A stretch of 64,000 bases of DNA from Ichthyophis bannanicus (GCA_033557465.1 CM066043.1:84154662-84218661); one strand, 5' to 3'; positions 31,113 to 41,499 are shown, counted from the stretch's first letter. Program-made: numbers and translations. The notes: generated from the letters alone by a model not told the origin.

Positions 31113-31530
31113 GAGGGAAATTTTCTTGTGGGCCCTGAGGCCTAAGAAGAAAAATACACCAAGTGAGGAAAAAATATCGATATATATATATATTTTTTTT
31201 AAAGAAAGAAAGAAAAGACCGGCAGTACCGGTACGGAGTCGGGGAAGGCAGACACACGACCAAAGAAATAAAATAAAATAAAGAACTTCTTCAGCGATGA
31301 CAGGGCTCGACCTGCTGGCTCCGCGGCAAAGAAGAACTGAGGAGAGTTGGTTAGGAAAGGCGGGAAGGCAGCGCGCAGGCGCTGTGGGATGCTCCCAAAA
31401 GCTTTCCTTTTTGGGAAGCTGGGGAGCGTTCCCGCGCAGGCTCCGTTGGTACCGATGTACCCATATGTGAAGACTCATTCCTGCTTGTTCCTGGAGATGA
31501 GATGGTACCTGCTGCTAACTGGGCAGTGCC

Positions 31531-31826
31531 AATATTTATTTTATTTATTTTAACAGTTTTGTATACCGCCTTATCCTTCAATCAAAGCGGTCACAACACA
31601 ATTGGGGGATACATTTAACACACAGGGATATGAGACACATACACTAATACTTACAGGGAACATGGGCAATGGAGGGTTAAGTGGCTTGCCCAAGACCACA
31701 AGGAGCACCTGTGGGACTAGAAACCCCAGTCCTTCCAGCCCAAGGTTGCTGTCCTCTAGTGGGATTTGAACCCCCGACCTTCCGGCCTGAAGTACCTTGC
31801 CCCAACCACTAGGCTACTCCTCCTCC
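31531..31826 (-). mobile_element. tRNA-derived SINE with L2-like tail
   Basis: Minus-strand head: GGAGGAGTAGCCTAGTGG (box A region) then GGGGGTTCAAATCCCACT (box B region). The body matches the 9358-9699 copy closely, including GTGGGACTAGAAACCCCAGT on the plus strand. The 3' end is TGACCGCTTTGATTGAAGGA, then GGCGGTATACAAAACTGTTA and (AAATA)n. It is inserted in or beside the split Harbinger-like element. Confidence 0.87.
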
Positions 31827-31839
31827 TATATTGTACTGC

Positions 31840-32663
31840 TGCCCATTTAGTAACCTCCGGGTAAAGATAGGCGCAGCCACATGATTATTTCATCTAGGCA
31901 GTTGCTTATTGGGGTGAGGTCCAGTGTTTGTATGTTTATTGGTGTATATACCATGATGTCATCTGCATAAATATGGTAGAGCATCCCGTGACTTTTGAGT
32001 ATGTTGCAGATGGGTTGAATGTACAGGTTGAAGAGGATGGATGATAGTGCAGATCCCTGGGGCATGCCCTGTAGCATGTCAAAGCGTGCTGATATCAGCG
32101 GACTTGGTATTTGGTGGTCTTTTTGAGATGCAGATGGCTAGGTAGTTATTGGAGATGGTGATTGTGTTCATTTCCATCGTCTAAGTACATGTTGTGGTCT
32201 TGAATTTGTAGTGTTTTTTAGCCAGGTTTAGCATACCTCCACCTCTTTTGTGTGTTCTTGTGCAGTTGTAGACTGTGAAGGTGTAATTTGATTGAGTATG
32301 ACTTGATCTGTGTCTGTGAGCCATGTTTCTGTGATACACATATCATCTATCTTGTTGCTTTGTATGTAATCCAAGATTGTATTCAGTTTGTTTCTTACTG
32401 ATCTTGCGCTGAGTAGTGCGCACTTGATAGGGGATTCAGTTATGGGGTTTGTGTGCATGTGGCGTTTGAGCTGTGTTTGTGGTAGGCGAATTAGATTGTA
32501 GTTGTATGGTTTTCTTGCTGATCGCATGGTTCGCTGGCAGAATATAGAGGTGATTGGTGGTATAGGGGGTGTGAGCATGGGAGTGAGTTAACTTATTTTC
32601 CTGAAATATTCCTGATTTTTGGGGGTATTTTTGGTTAGTTTTGCACCATTGTTTTAACAGCAA
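31840..32663 (-). pseudogene. L2 LINE fragment, endonuclease start and RT YADD region, antisense
   Basis: Minus-strand frames: 32578-32228 carries ALLSARSVRNKLNTILDYI and DDMCITETWLTDTDQ, the start of an L2 APE-like endonuclease. 32077-31847 carries [20 protein letters not shown] (motif B) and [17 protein letters not shown], an intact catalytic YADD. The rest of the endonuclease and the RT fingers between them are deleted, so this is an internal deletion product. Confidence 0.8.
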
Positions 32664-32742
32664 TGTTTTAACATACAGTACTGTATACTATAGTGATTTA
32701 ATGTGCACTATTCATAATTGACTTAACAAGCATTAGTTTCTT
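32664..32742. other. short unassigned spacer
   Basis: AT-rich 80-base spacer between two L2 copies. Confidence 0.3.
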
Positions 32743-33661
32743 TTTTATTTAGCAAGTTTTTTATACCACCTTATGTATTCACTGTGGTTTACATTATAAT
32801 TTTAACCAAGAAAGAATGCTGCATAGAACAGGGGAAGTATAACTTGGATGCTAATAGGGGAAGCCAAGTGGCGAACAAGATTTATACTTTGCTAGGTATA
32901 TATTGTTTATAGATAGTGGGGATCAGGCAGTTGGGGGAGAAATATTGCAAAGGACATGGGTAAATCAGAGGTGGGGGAGGGTAAAGAAGGGGCGGGGGGC
33001 TATTGACTGGCTGCCGAGAGACTTGTGCTGGGTGGGTGAGTTAGTATGGTCATCTACTGAGTCCAAAATGTTCCTTGTATAGGAATGTCTTTAGAGCTTT
33101 CCTGAAATCATAGATGTCTTTGATGGATCTGATGTTCTAAGGAAGGGTATTTCACAGGGATGGAGCATATAAGGAAAAAGCTCAGTTATAGGTCATTTGG
33201 ATTGCGTTCGTCTTAGCCTTAGGAATGGATAGAAGACTCTTGTTTGTGATTCACCTTAGTCTCTTCTCTGGTTCCTGGCTGATCATAGATTGGAGGAAGG
33301 TTGGGGTTAAGGTCTGAAGGATTTTGAAGATTGTCATAACGTTTTGAATTTGCCATAACTGGAAGTCAGTGAAGTTGCTGTAGTGTGGGTGTTATGTGGT
33401 TGTTTTGCTGATCCAGTGATATCCTGGCTGCAGTGCTCTGTACCAGTTGAAGTGGATATGTAACTTTGTTCAGGAGGTCTTGGTAAATTTATTACAATAG
33501 TCAAAGGCGCTATCATAGCTTGGCAGATGGTTTGAAAGTCACTGTCATCGAGCAATAGTTTGAGTTTCTGTATCATCCTTATTTTGTGGTATACGGTCTT
33601 GGTCATTATTCTGATGTGTGACTAGAAGGTAAGATTTGAGTACAATGTGATTCCAAAGTAT
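32743..33661 (-). mobile_element. L2 LINE 3' part, antisense; continues beyond DIRS copy 2
   Basis: The tail complement is TTTATTTAGCAAGTTTTTTA near 32744 with CACTGTGGTTTACATTATAA. Coding on the minus strand near 33600 reads TVYHKIRMIQKLKLLLDDSD and FQTICQAMIAPL, equivalent to residues after the RT in the 40377 copy. The element is cut at 33661 by the DIRS and resumes at 38595, where TTTACCTCCAATTTGACTTC matches the uninterrupted L2 copy at 60829-60853. Confidence 0.82.
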
Positions 33662-34049
33662 TATCTCCAGGAACAAGCAGGAATGAGTCTTCACATATGG
33701 ATATCGTCGGTACCGACGGAGCCTGCGCGGGAACTCTCCCCAGCGTCCAATAAGAAAGATTTTGGGAGCATCCCACAGTGCCTGCGTGCTGCCTTCCCGC
33801 CTTTCCCAACCGCCTCTCTCCAGTTCTTCTTTTCCGCGGAGCCAGCAGGTCGTGTTCCTGTCACCGCAGAAGAAGTTCTTTATTTTTCCTTTATTCTTTT
33901 GTGTTGCGTCTGCCTTCTTCGACGTCGGACCGGTACCGCCGGTCTCTCTTTTCTTTCTTTTAAAAAACAAAAAAACAACAAAAAAACCTCGCTTTATCTC
34001 TACTGTGCATTTTCAGTTTTTGGGCCCTAGGCCTAAAAATATTTTCCTC

Positions 34050-34204
34050 ATGGAGAAGCCCGCTTATGGGTTTAAAAAATGCACAAAATGTGGCGGTACT
34101 ATTTCTGTCACCGACACCCATGACTGGTGTCTAAAGTGTTTGGGACCTGACCATTCCATCACGGATTGTATGTCCTGTACCATGATGTCTAAGAGAGGTC
34201 GGCA
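34050..34204 (+). pseudogene. DIRS copy 2 Gag N-terminus (51 codons)
   Basis: Starting MEKPAYGFKKCTKCGG at an ATG, this gives CTKCGG...CLKCLGPDHSITDC and then MSKRGRQ. It matches copy 1 closely before the L1 begins at GGGGGGCGGAGC. The zinc-knuckle cysteines are intact. Confidence 0.88.
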
Positions 34205-34345
34205 GGGGGGCGGAGCTTGCCACAGAACAGAATGGACGCATGAATCGCTGCTCCCGTTGCTACTGAAGATTCCTGAGCAAACTTCTGGGAAAGTAACCTT
34301 AATTGTTGAACCCTTGTTAGAAAGCTGAAAGAGTGGTGCTTGAGA

Positions 34346-35200
34346 ATGTCGACATTGAAGCCGGCCCGATTAGAATTTCAGCAGGGAGCGGGGTCGGCAG
34401 CAAAGCGCACCAAGCCTGACATAGGATCCCCGCAGAAAATGGCCGTGGTGGAGAAAGACGGTGTGACGGCTGAAGGCCTTCGAGAGATACTAATGGAGTT
34501 GAAAAGTGTTAAGGAGATGATCGCTACCAATGCAACTTCGTTAACAGCGATTCAGGAAGACTTGAACGAAGTAAAGGACAGACTTGTCACTGTTAATACG
34601 TGGGTCACCACTGTAGAATTGCAGGTTCAGAGGCAAGAAACTGCGCTGGAGCAGATTGGCCCTCTTGTGCGACGGACCAAGAAGATTGAAGAACAGATTG
34701 AGGATCAAAACAATCGGGCCAGACGCAATAATGTCAGACTGGTAGGGGTCCCCGAAGGAGCTGAAGGAGGTGACCTGATTGCATTTTTAGAAAAGGTCAT
34801 ACCGGAGGTGTTGAAGCTTACCTTTGTGAGGCCTTTTGAGTTGGAGAGGGCCCACTGCGTCCCTTCGTATAAAGCGGATAATGTCCGGTGCCCACGGCCA
34901 ATTGTAATGAAAGTGCTCCAATACCCGCAGGCTCTACAGATTCTCCAGGCCGCCAGAAAGATCACGGCGCTGCAGATCCAGGGCCAAAAAATTGTTTTCT
35001 ACCCGGACTTGAGTAAACAAACAATGGATCATCGGAAAGCACTATTGGCATGTAGGCCCATATTACAAAATCTTCAGGCGAGATATGGACTATATTATCC
35101 TGGAACAATGAGGGTCACTATCAATAATATGACGAGGAATTTTGTAGATGCTGACAAACTGAAAGCGTTCCTGCAGGAGAGGAGTGACATGGAAACCTGA
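34346..35200 (+). CDS. L1 ORF1 protein
   Basis: A 284-residue uninterrupted frame beginning MSTLKPARLEFQQG. A coiled coil spans roughly residues 45-130 (EILMELKSVKEMIATNATSL, EEQIEDQNNRARRNNVRL). The RRM signature NNRARRNNVRLVGVPEGAEG follows, then ELERAHCVPS, and the C-terminal domain FYPDLSKQTMDHRKALLAC with RYGLYYPGTMRVTINNM. It is clearly paralogous to the ORF1 at 14093 but diverged. It would form the RNA-packaging trimer of the L1 particle. No stop or frameshift is visible. Confidence 0.9.
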   Translation: MSTLKPARLEFQQGAGSAAKRTKPDIGSPQKMAVVEKDGVTAEGLREILMELKSVKEMIATNATSLTAIQEDLNEVKDRLVTVNTWVTTVELQVQRQETALEQIGPLVRRTKKIEEQIEDQNNRARRNNVRLVGVPEGAEGGDLIAFLEKVIPEVLKLTFVRPFELERAHCVPSYKADNVRCPRPIVMKVLQYPQALQILQAARKITALQIQGQKIVFYPDLSKQTMDHRKALLACRPILQNLQARYGLYYPGTMRVTINNMTRNFVDADKLKAFLQERSDMET

Positions 35201-35672
35201 AGGACTGGTCAACAAAACTTATTTGGTATTGATGAAGTAGTAATACAGAGCGGTTGGTAATTAAGAGACAATGTTAGCGACGTTTTCCTTAGTCGGGGGG
35301 ATAGAAAGATAAGGGTTTCTGTTTACTTTAAGGATGTAATTATGGGTCTTGAAGTGCATAGAAAACTATAATAAGACATGACTAGTGAGGTAACTAGGTT
35401 GGTGTTTTGGTAAATCTCTGGTTGATGCATATAATGTATACAGTTATTGTAGCAATGGTGGGGATAACAGATGACTATTCTGTAAATGGGGATGGCTTCC
35501 ACCTTGAAATGTATATGTATAAAGTTAATATGTTGTAATGTGTCGATTCAGTCCAGTGCAACGCCTCCAGCACGGAAGATAGTAGTTAAAACAAAAAGAG
35601 AGGAAAGTAAAAGGAAAGAAAAGAATGCAAAAAGGACAGACCCACTCTTTTACAGAATGATGCAGCTGCTAT

Positions 35673-36936
35673 GTGAGGGCTAATGATTTGACTTTGCTTT
35701 CATTGAATGTGAAAGGGATTACCGGTCCAATAAAACGAAAAAAGATATTGTCCTACTGCCAGCAAAAAAGAGCAGACATTGTATATCTGCAGGAGACGCA
35801 CTTGACGGACAAGGAGTCGCTGAAAGTAGTATCCAAATATTATCAGGTGGCTGTAGCAGCCCCAGCTGCAAGAAGAAAGGGAGGAGTTATAATCCTAGTG
35901 TGGAAGGCACTATTGCCTGCGATTAAAGAAACGAAAGCAGATCCGTTTGGTAGATGGGCTCGTGTGACGCTGCAAGTTGGTCTAAACCTGCTAACATTCA
36001 TGAATATATATGGACCAAATACGGATGAACCTAGCTTCTTTAAGGCATTAGCTATGGAATTGGCCGAAATAGTGAATACGAAGATAATACTGGGTGGCGA
36101 CTTTAATATAATAATGGATCCTTTGCTGGATCGACTGCCATATAAAGTGATAGTTAAATCAAAATCTCATGCGGTGCTGGCGGGCATGGTTGAAGAACTG
36201 AAACTTGTCGATCCATGGCGGCTTTTTCATCCAATGGGTAAAGAATTCATGTTTTATTCTATACCACATGGTACACAAACTAGAATTGACTTTTCTGCTG
36301 ACGATGGGGTTGATCAAGCAAGTAGTGGCGACTGAAATACATGCGGCAACTGGATCGGATCATGCAGCGGTGTCCTTGATATTGGATATAGGAGCACAAC
36401 AGAAGAGGCCTCCCAGATTGACATTCGATAAGTCACTGCTGCAGGATGAATCATTTGTAACTTACATAAAAAATGAAATGGAGACCTATTTTAAGTGCAA
36501 TGATCCTTCAGATACCTCAATATGGGGGTGGTGGGAAGGTTTTAAGGCCGTGTTGCAGGCTCATATCACAACCTTCACTATTAAAAGACGGAAGGCGAGG
36601 AAAAAAGAGAGGGAGGAACTAGAACTGCAAATAAAGGCCGGAGAGCGTTTGCTGGCGAAGAAATCTGACCCTATGGTGTTGCTAAGACTGCAGAGACTAA
36701 GGTGCAAGTACAATACCATACTCAATAAGGAAGCGCAATTTGGGGTGCGAGTTCAGCAGAGTACTTATTATTACGAGAACAAACAATCGGGATCGCTGTT
36801 GGCTAAGCGACTCAAAGCCAGAAAGAACGTTGCAAGCATCACAGCATTACAAAGTAAGACCGGGGAGCTTCTGGTACAAGATGAGCAGATATTAAATCGC
36901 TGCAAAGATTTTTATGAAGAGCTTATATCGCTCTGA
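35673..36936 (+). pseudogene. L1 ORF2 endonuclease domain and linker, one frameshift
   Basis: Frame 35673-36333: LTLLSLNVKGITGPIKRKKI, ADIVYLQETHL (catalytic Glu), LTFMNIYGPN and IILGGDFNIIMDP (GDFN catalytic core). A frameshift near 36300 then gives VVATEIHAATGSDHAAVSLI, whose SDH holds the last catalytic pair. A K/R-rich linker with TFTIKRRKARKKEREELELQ and ending CKDFYEELISL reaches 36936. The frame opens with GTG or an upstream codon; the real start is unclear. The enzyme nicks target DNA at T-rich sites. Confidence 0.88.
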
Positions 36937-37570
36937 GGTAGCCTGCAGCGAGAAAGATTTTGCAGAATTTGTCTCTGCCATAGCAGGACTCAAGCTATCA
37001 GCCCATCAAACCCTGGCGTTGGAGCAGGAGGTCTCGGTGATAGAGATACAAAAGGCGATTAAGCAGATGGCTCGGGGTAAAGCATCTGGGCCGGATGGAA
37101 TACCATTGGAGTTTTATTGTAGATATCAAACGCAGATAGCACCTATGCTGCAAATCTACTATAGTGGATTATATGAATAAGAACCAAATGTAGGTGCTCT
37201 TGCAGAAGCTACTGTAGTCATCCACCCGAAACCGAACAGGGACCCCCAAAAAATAGAAAATTACAGACCTATATCGCTGTTGAATGCTGATTATAAAATA
37301 TATGCCAAAGTACTTGCTAACAGGTTGGGAGGGGTCCTGAATGGCTTGATACATACAGATCAGTGTGGATTCGTGCAGGGCAGATCCACAACGGACAATG
37401 GGAGGCTCCTTGCGCATGTTTTAATCAAAGCCCAGCAGATGTCAGAGCCGCTCATTGGATTATCACTAGATGCCGAAAAGGCTTTTGATCGGTTGGAATG
37501 GCCATTTCTATTCAAGTCTTTGCGGTGGTTTGGGATGGGCATCAGTGAGTTGCAAGCCTTGGTGGCTAAT
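36914..37570 (+). pseudogene. L1 ORF2 reverse transcriptase, N-terminal half
   Basis: The segment 36914-37178 has MARGKASGPDGIPLEFYCRY and ends at a TAA after SGLYE. It resumes in the same region with EATVVIHPKPNRDPQKIENY, RPISLLNADYKIYAKVLANR, DQCGFVQGRSTTDNGRLLAH and LIGLSLDAEKAFDRLEWPFL (RT motif A, catalytic Asp). The frame runs about 15 residues further to GMGISELQALV before the DIRS junction. Motif B and the FADD box are missing. Confidence 0.88.
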
Positions 37571-38110
37571 CCTCCTTATACAAGGTTCCATCATGATAAG
37601 GTAGTCCTCTGGACCAATCCACACTTTATGCCCAAAGTGGTCTCGCCTTTTCATCTGAACCAGGAGGTATACTTACCTGTCTTTTTTCCAGGACCTCATG
37701 CATCAAGTGCAGAGAGGAATCTTCATACGTTGGATTGTAAAAGAGCTCTCGCCTTTTACTTACAAAGAACACAGGAACATTGAAAGTCTTCTCAACTCTT
37801 TGTTGCTTTTGATCCTTCCCATTTAGGACTTCCAGTTTCTAAGAGAACACTGTCCAACTGGATTGCTCAGTGTATTTCTTTCGCCTACCAGAGTAGGAAC
37901 CTTTCTCTGGAAGGCCATGTCACAGCTCACAATGTGAGGGCCATGGTAGCCTCAATGGCTCACCTAAACTCTGTGTCCATTGACCAAATCTGTCAAGCGG
38001 CCACCTGGGCCTCGGTTCATACCTTCACAGCCCATTACTGTTTGGACAAGGACTCCCGCCGGGATGCCTTGTTTGGTCAGGCTGTTCTCAAACACCTGTT
38101 CCATTCCTAA
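37571..38110 (+). pseudogene. DIRS copy 2 tyrosine recombinase, C-terminal half
   Basis: The region starts YTRFHHDKVVLWTNPHFMPK and LDCKRALAFYLQRTQEH, then shifts frame near 37780. It continues as LGLPVSKRTLSNWIAQ, GHVTAHNVRAMVASMAHLNS, IDQICQAATWASVHTFTAHY and CLDKDSRRDALFGQAVLKHL to a stop at 38108. In the DIRS recombinase family the H-x-x-R (here HNVR) and the Tyr after TF..H (here HY) are catalytic, and both are present. The enzyme integrates circular DIRS cDNA without target duplication. Confidence 0.85.
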
Positions 38111-38228
38111 CCAACTCCTACCCACCTACCCTGGTTGGATACCAGAGATCCATGGGGGGAGGTGGAGCCCTTTTCAAGGACACACAACTCTGGGGTCTCT
38201 CCCTGGCATCTGCAGCTAGGGAGTCCCC

Positions 38229-38322
38229 ATATGTGAAGACTCATTCCTGCTTGTTCCTGGAGATAGCACAGTTACCTACCTGTAACAGGTGATCTCTGGG
38301 AACAGCAGGAATAAGTCTTCAC
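38229..38322 (+). repeat. DIRS copy 2 internal complementary region
   Basis: CCATATGTGAAGACTCATTC...CTGGAGATA is the complement of the element's left end (33662-33699). It is followed without gap by GCACAGTTACCTACCTGTAA...AAGTCTTCACA, the complement of the right end (38540-38594). The two halves meet at the exact bases that form the element termini. Confidence 0.92.
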
Positions 38323-38594
38323 AACCCACCCACCTCCCCTAGGAGTTGTATCTCTCTATCTATCTTTCCTTCCCTCTCTCTCTCTTTGTCTCAGCTTTAA
38401 ATCTCGAACTGGAGAGAGGCGGTTGGGAAAGGCGGGAAGGCAGCACGCAGGCGCTGTGGGATGCTCCCAAAAGCTTTCTTATTGGATGCTGGGGAGCGTT
38501 CCCGCACAGGCTCCGTCGGTACCGACGATACCCATATGTGAAGACTTATTCCTGCTGTTCCCAGAGATCACCTGTTACAGGTAAGTAACTGTGC
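38323..38594 (+). repeat. DIRS copy 2 right inverted terminal repeat
   Basis: From a pyrimidine-rich CTATCTATC/CTCTCT segment (38350-38392) it continues through GGGAAAGGCGGGAAGGCAGC, GATGCTCCCAAAAGCTTTCT and GGCTCCGTCGGTACCGACGA. These are complementary to 33700-33830 of the left end. The terminus is CACCTGTTACAGGTAAGTAA followed by CTGTGC. Confidence 0.85.
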
Positions 38595-39525
38595 TTTACC
38601 TCCAATTTGACTTCTAGGTCATGGTTTAGAATTTTTAGCTTTTTGGGTGGAGAGAATGTGGTATTTCTCGCTATATATTATGGTTTTGTTATGGTTTTAA
38701 GCTGTTCACTGTAAAAACAGACGCCTGTCTATTATGTTGTTTTGTTCCATGTAACCCGCATTTGATCTCTGGAAGATGCGGTATATAAGAAACTGTTAAA
38801 TTAAAATTAAATTAAATTATATATGCAGGACCTCTGATGTCTTGAAATTTATGGAGAGGTTTTGTATGTCGAGCCAGCTTATTGCTTTGAGGCATGTTGT
38901 GATCTGGTTGTACTTGGGTCGGTCCGTGTTGAATGGAGATTAAATCATTTTATCAGCATAAATTTCATATTGTATATTATTTTATTATGTTATGGAGTGG
39001 CTGCAGATAGATGTTAAATAGTAGTGCTCACAGGGCTGATCCTTGTGGAATACCTTATAGTTGTGCAAATGGCTTTGAGTGGTATTTCCCAGATTGAATT
39101 TGTTGTTTTCTGTGAGTAAAATAGGAGGTGAAACAGAAAAGAATCGTGCCATGGATCCCTATTTCTTGTAGTCTTCTTAGAAAAGTGCAGTGGTTCACTA
39201 TATCAAAGGCTGTTGCAATGTCAATAAATATTAGTATAAAGCCTTGCCTTGCATTGTCTTTGTCTGTTATTGTTTTGTCTAGAAGTGAAGTAAAGAGTAC
39301 TTCAACACTACTGTATGATTTAGTTTAAAGCCATGTTGGTGGGATCAAGTGGGGCGTGGATATCTATGTGGTCTTGTAGTTGGACAATCCTTTCTACAAT
39401 CATGGTTATGAATGGTAAGTTTGATAACGGTCTGTAGGAATTAGAATCCTTAAAATTGTAGGTTACTCCTGAAAGATAGATAAAGTAGGACAGGTCAATG
39501 AACGTCATCACTAAGTGGAAAGCCA
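38595..39525 (-). mobile_element. L2 LINE, antisense, second half after DIRS copy 2
   Basis: This continues the L2 broken at 33661. A plus-oriented L2 tail is nested at about 38690-38822 (CATGTAACCCGCATTTGATC, GATGCGGTATATAAGAAACT, then AAATTAAAATTAAA). Beyond it the minus strand gives an RT remnant near 39040 (complement of CCTTGTGGAATACCTTATAG, an IPQG-type motif B) and ends about 39525. Confidence 0.68.
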
Positions 39526-39662
39526 TCATTCTGACCGCCAAAAGCACAGATACAGCACCAGATGCCAGATAAGCTCCAACGCTGAATATCCAGTTTTCAT
39601 TACAGCGGTGACAGCCAGATACTTTAAAAGTGCTGACAGTTGCTGCTGAATATCGGCCCCTA
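39526..39662. mobile_element. Harbinger-like element fragment
   Basis: The right end GCTGAATATCGGCCCCTATA is the complement of the TAGGGGCCGATATTC-type terminus used by subfamily 2. An internal TGGCTGTCACC complement to GGTGACAGCCA lies at 39605-39615. The left terminus is not evident. Confidence 0.5.
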
Positions 39663-40370
39663 TATTTTTGTCCATAATATTAGAATGATTTGTTTTTTTT
39701 GAAGTGGAATGTTGGCATGACTTTGGAAGACACGCTTGAGATGAGAAATCATCTGTAAACATAGGGCCTTGAAGGTATTTACACCCCCCCCCCACCCATT
39801 AGGATCCAAACTGTATTTAGTCTACCCCTTAATCCACTGAGGGAGTGGGGACCATCTACAGAAAATGGCATTTGAATATGGACTTTATTAGCCAAAAAGG
39901 GACTTTAAAAGTCAATGATCCTGAGCCAGCAACACATAACACACAATTTTAGAAGATCCAGTTTCCATCTGTAAAACAGACTTTATATGTGGAAAATGGT
40001 TTATAAAATTATTCTCTTTGGACTTACTTTTGATCAGCCTCAAGGCAATTTTGCACCTTCCTTCAAGAGGTTTTCTGACCTTTGTATCCTCAGTCATTTC
40101 ATTTTCATTCAGAAGAGATATGCATGGACTAAAGATTTTTGGTTTCTTTGCAGTTTTTTTTCCAAGTTTCAGTTGTTTCTACAGTTTGTTTCACACACAG
40201 GTTTTAATTGGTTTCTTTTAAATGCATGAGAACTTTTTAACCTGTGCAAATAGATTGTACACATGTTAATTTGTAGTTGATGTGCATACAATTTATTTTA
40301 AATGGACTAAAATTTTTAAAGCATCAAATGAACAAAATGCCTGCTAAACGATGCACATCCCCAGTAGTCA
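39663..40370. other. unassigned sequence
   Basis: About 700 bases, AT-rich, with a C run at 39783-39791. No coding or repeat assignment could be supported, though the left part may be decayed L2. Confidence 0.4.
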
Positions 40371-41302
40371 TCCTTTTTGAAAGTGAATGATGCTAACCTC
40401 CAGACCAAGACCACCATCAGATACCTCGGTGTCACTTTAGACCAGAAATTAGATATGAAAGCACATATTAGTAATATTGTAAGAGCGGTATATCACAAAA
40501 TACGCTCCCTTAGACACCTTCGATCCTTGCTAGAGCCAGACGATTTTAGAACCATCTATCAGGCGCTAATCATACCTCATTTTGATTATGCGAACTCAAT
40601 TTTACAAGGTCTTCCACAAACCACCTTACACCCACTTCAAATGGCTATGAATGCTGCAGCTAGAGTCCTTCATGGAACTTCCCGGAAAGACCATATCTCA
40701 CCTATTCTAAAACATCTTCATTGGCTCCCAATTCAAAGTAGACTCACTTTCAAAATTTTACTAATTACATTCAAAGCCTTCAAAGAACTCTCATCTTCAT
40801 CAATATCAGACTTGATCCAAACACCACCCCTCAATAGAGACAGAAGGTCAGTAACACTCAATACTCTGTTAGTCCCTAAATCAATATCACAGTGTACCAA
40901 AACTACTTCAGACAGGGCCTTTTTATTCTGTGCACCAAGGTGTTGGAATAGCCTTCCTCAAAACATCCGAGCAATACCAGACCTTTTGCAGTTTCGCAAA
41001 GCTTTGAAACACTACCTCTTCCTTTTATCTTATCCAGTAAACAATAAAGACATCTCAACCAACCCACAGACCTTCCACTCATACACATACAATACAGATA
41101 CCCCACAGACCACATACACACAAAACTGAAGCCATGATGATATTATGACTATGTTTATTAATTATATACCCTGTTATCCGAGTTATATTCTCCTGTTTTC
41201 TGTAAACACAAAGTACTGTTGAATTGTGTATCTCACTGTTTTTTGTGAACCGCGCTGATGCTTAATAGTGCGGTATATAAGAGTCTATAAATAAATAAAT
41301 AG
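40371..41302 (+). mobile_element. L2 LINE, 5'-truncated, with 3' tail
   Basis: An open L2 C-terminal frame is followed by a short 3' UTR and the tail TGAACCGCGCTGATGCTTAA...AGTGCGGTATATAAGAG with (AAATA)n at 41284-41302. The stem-loop plus AAATA tail matches the copies at 25030 and 6240. Confidence 0.9.
40377..41129 (+). pseudogene. L2 ORF2 C-terminal part, 250 open codons
   Basis: TTIRYLGVTLDQKLDMKAHI, DDFRTIYQALIIPHFDYANS, LQMAMNAAARVLHG, DHISPILKHLHWLPIQSRLT, RAFLFCAPRCWNSLPQNIRA and FRKALKHYLFLL define the post-RT region of L2. There are no stops before the natural end at 41127. It is homologous block for block to 23975-24832 but clearly a separate insertion and a somewhat different subfamily. 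The copy lacks RT and endonuclease. Confidence 0.9.
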
Positions 41303-41404
41303 TCAGAGTTGAGTTGGTTACGCACATGCTAGGGCAGTGCTGCCTAAACTTATACTGGGGACCCCATAGCCAGTCAAGCTTTCAGGATGTCTGCAATGAA
41401 TATG
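41303..41404. other. short MITE-like remnant
   Basis: CTTTCAGGATGTCTGCAATG and AATGAATATGCAT resemble the inside of the hAT MITE at 1821-2013. Too short and decayed to delimit. Confidence 0.35.
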
Positions 41405-41499
41405 CATAGAAACATGATGGCAGAAAAAGACTAAATGGTCTGTCTAGTCTGCCCTTCCATATCAACTACAATAGACCCCTTTTTTCTTTTTGAGATACT

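Larger units (their letters stand above)
27571..31497 (-). mobile_element. DIRS-type tyrosine-recombinase retrotransposon, copy 1
   Basis: On the minus strand the element runs from TATCTCCAGGAACAAGCAGG (31497 down) to ACTGTGC at 27571. The order is left inverted terminal repeat, gag (31112-29285), RT and RNase H start (29290-28112), a captured hAT fragment (28110-27950), an internal complementary region (27940-27841) and the right inverted repeat (27840-27571). The two ends are complementary over about 150 bases. No flanking duplication is seen, as usual for DIRS elements, which integrate by a recombinase from a circular form. The recombinase gene is missing. Confidence 0.9.
34205..37570 (+). 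mobile_element. L1-type LINE with complete 5' end, cut in the RT domain
   Basis: The 5' end GGGGGGCGGAGCTTGCC equals that of the L1 at 13959, so the insertion reached the element's start. ORF1 (34346-35200), an inter-ORF region of about 470 bases and ORF2 to just past RT motif A follow. The sequence then switches within ALVANPPYTRFH (37560-37580) to DIRS recombinase sequence. No poly(A) tail or 3' UTR remains, which excludes a normal retrotransposition 3' end at this junction. Confidence 0.88.
33662..38594 (+). mobile_element. DIRS-type retrotransposon, copy 2, chimeric with an L1
   Basis: Left end TATCTCCAGGAACAAGCAGG at 33662, right end GTAAGTAACTGTGC at 38594. Order: left inverted repeat and leader, first 50 codons of gag (34050-34204), an L1 (34205 to about 37570), the C-terminal half of a tyrosine recombinase (37571-38110), an internal complementary region (38229-38322) and the right inverted repeat. 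Most of gag, all of RT and RNase H, and the 3' half of the L1 are absent, so one deletion removed L1 and DIRS sequence together. It lies in an antisense L2. Confidence 0.9.

Noticed and set aside
31113..31478. Upstream in-frame extension of DIRS copy 1 gag
   Set aside because: Copies 2 and 3 start at the equivalent of 31112, and the extension covers the non-coding inverted repeat and a T-rich leader.
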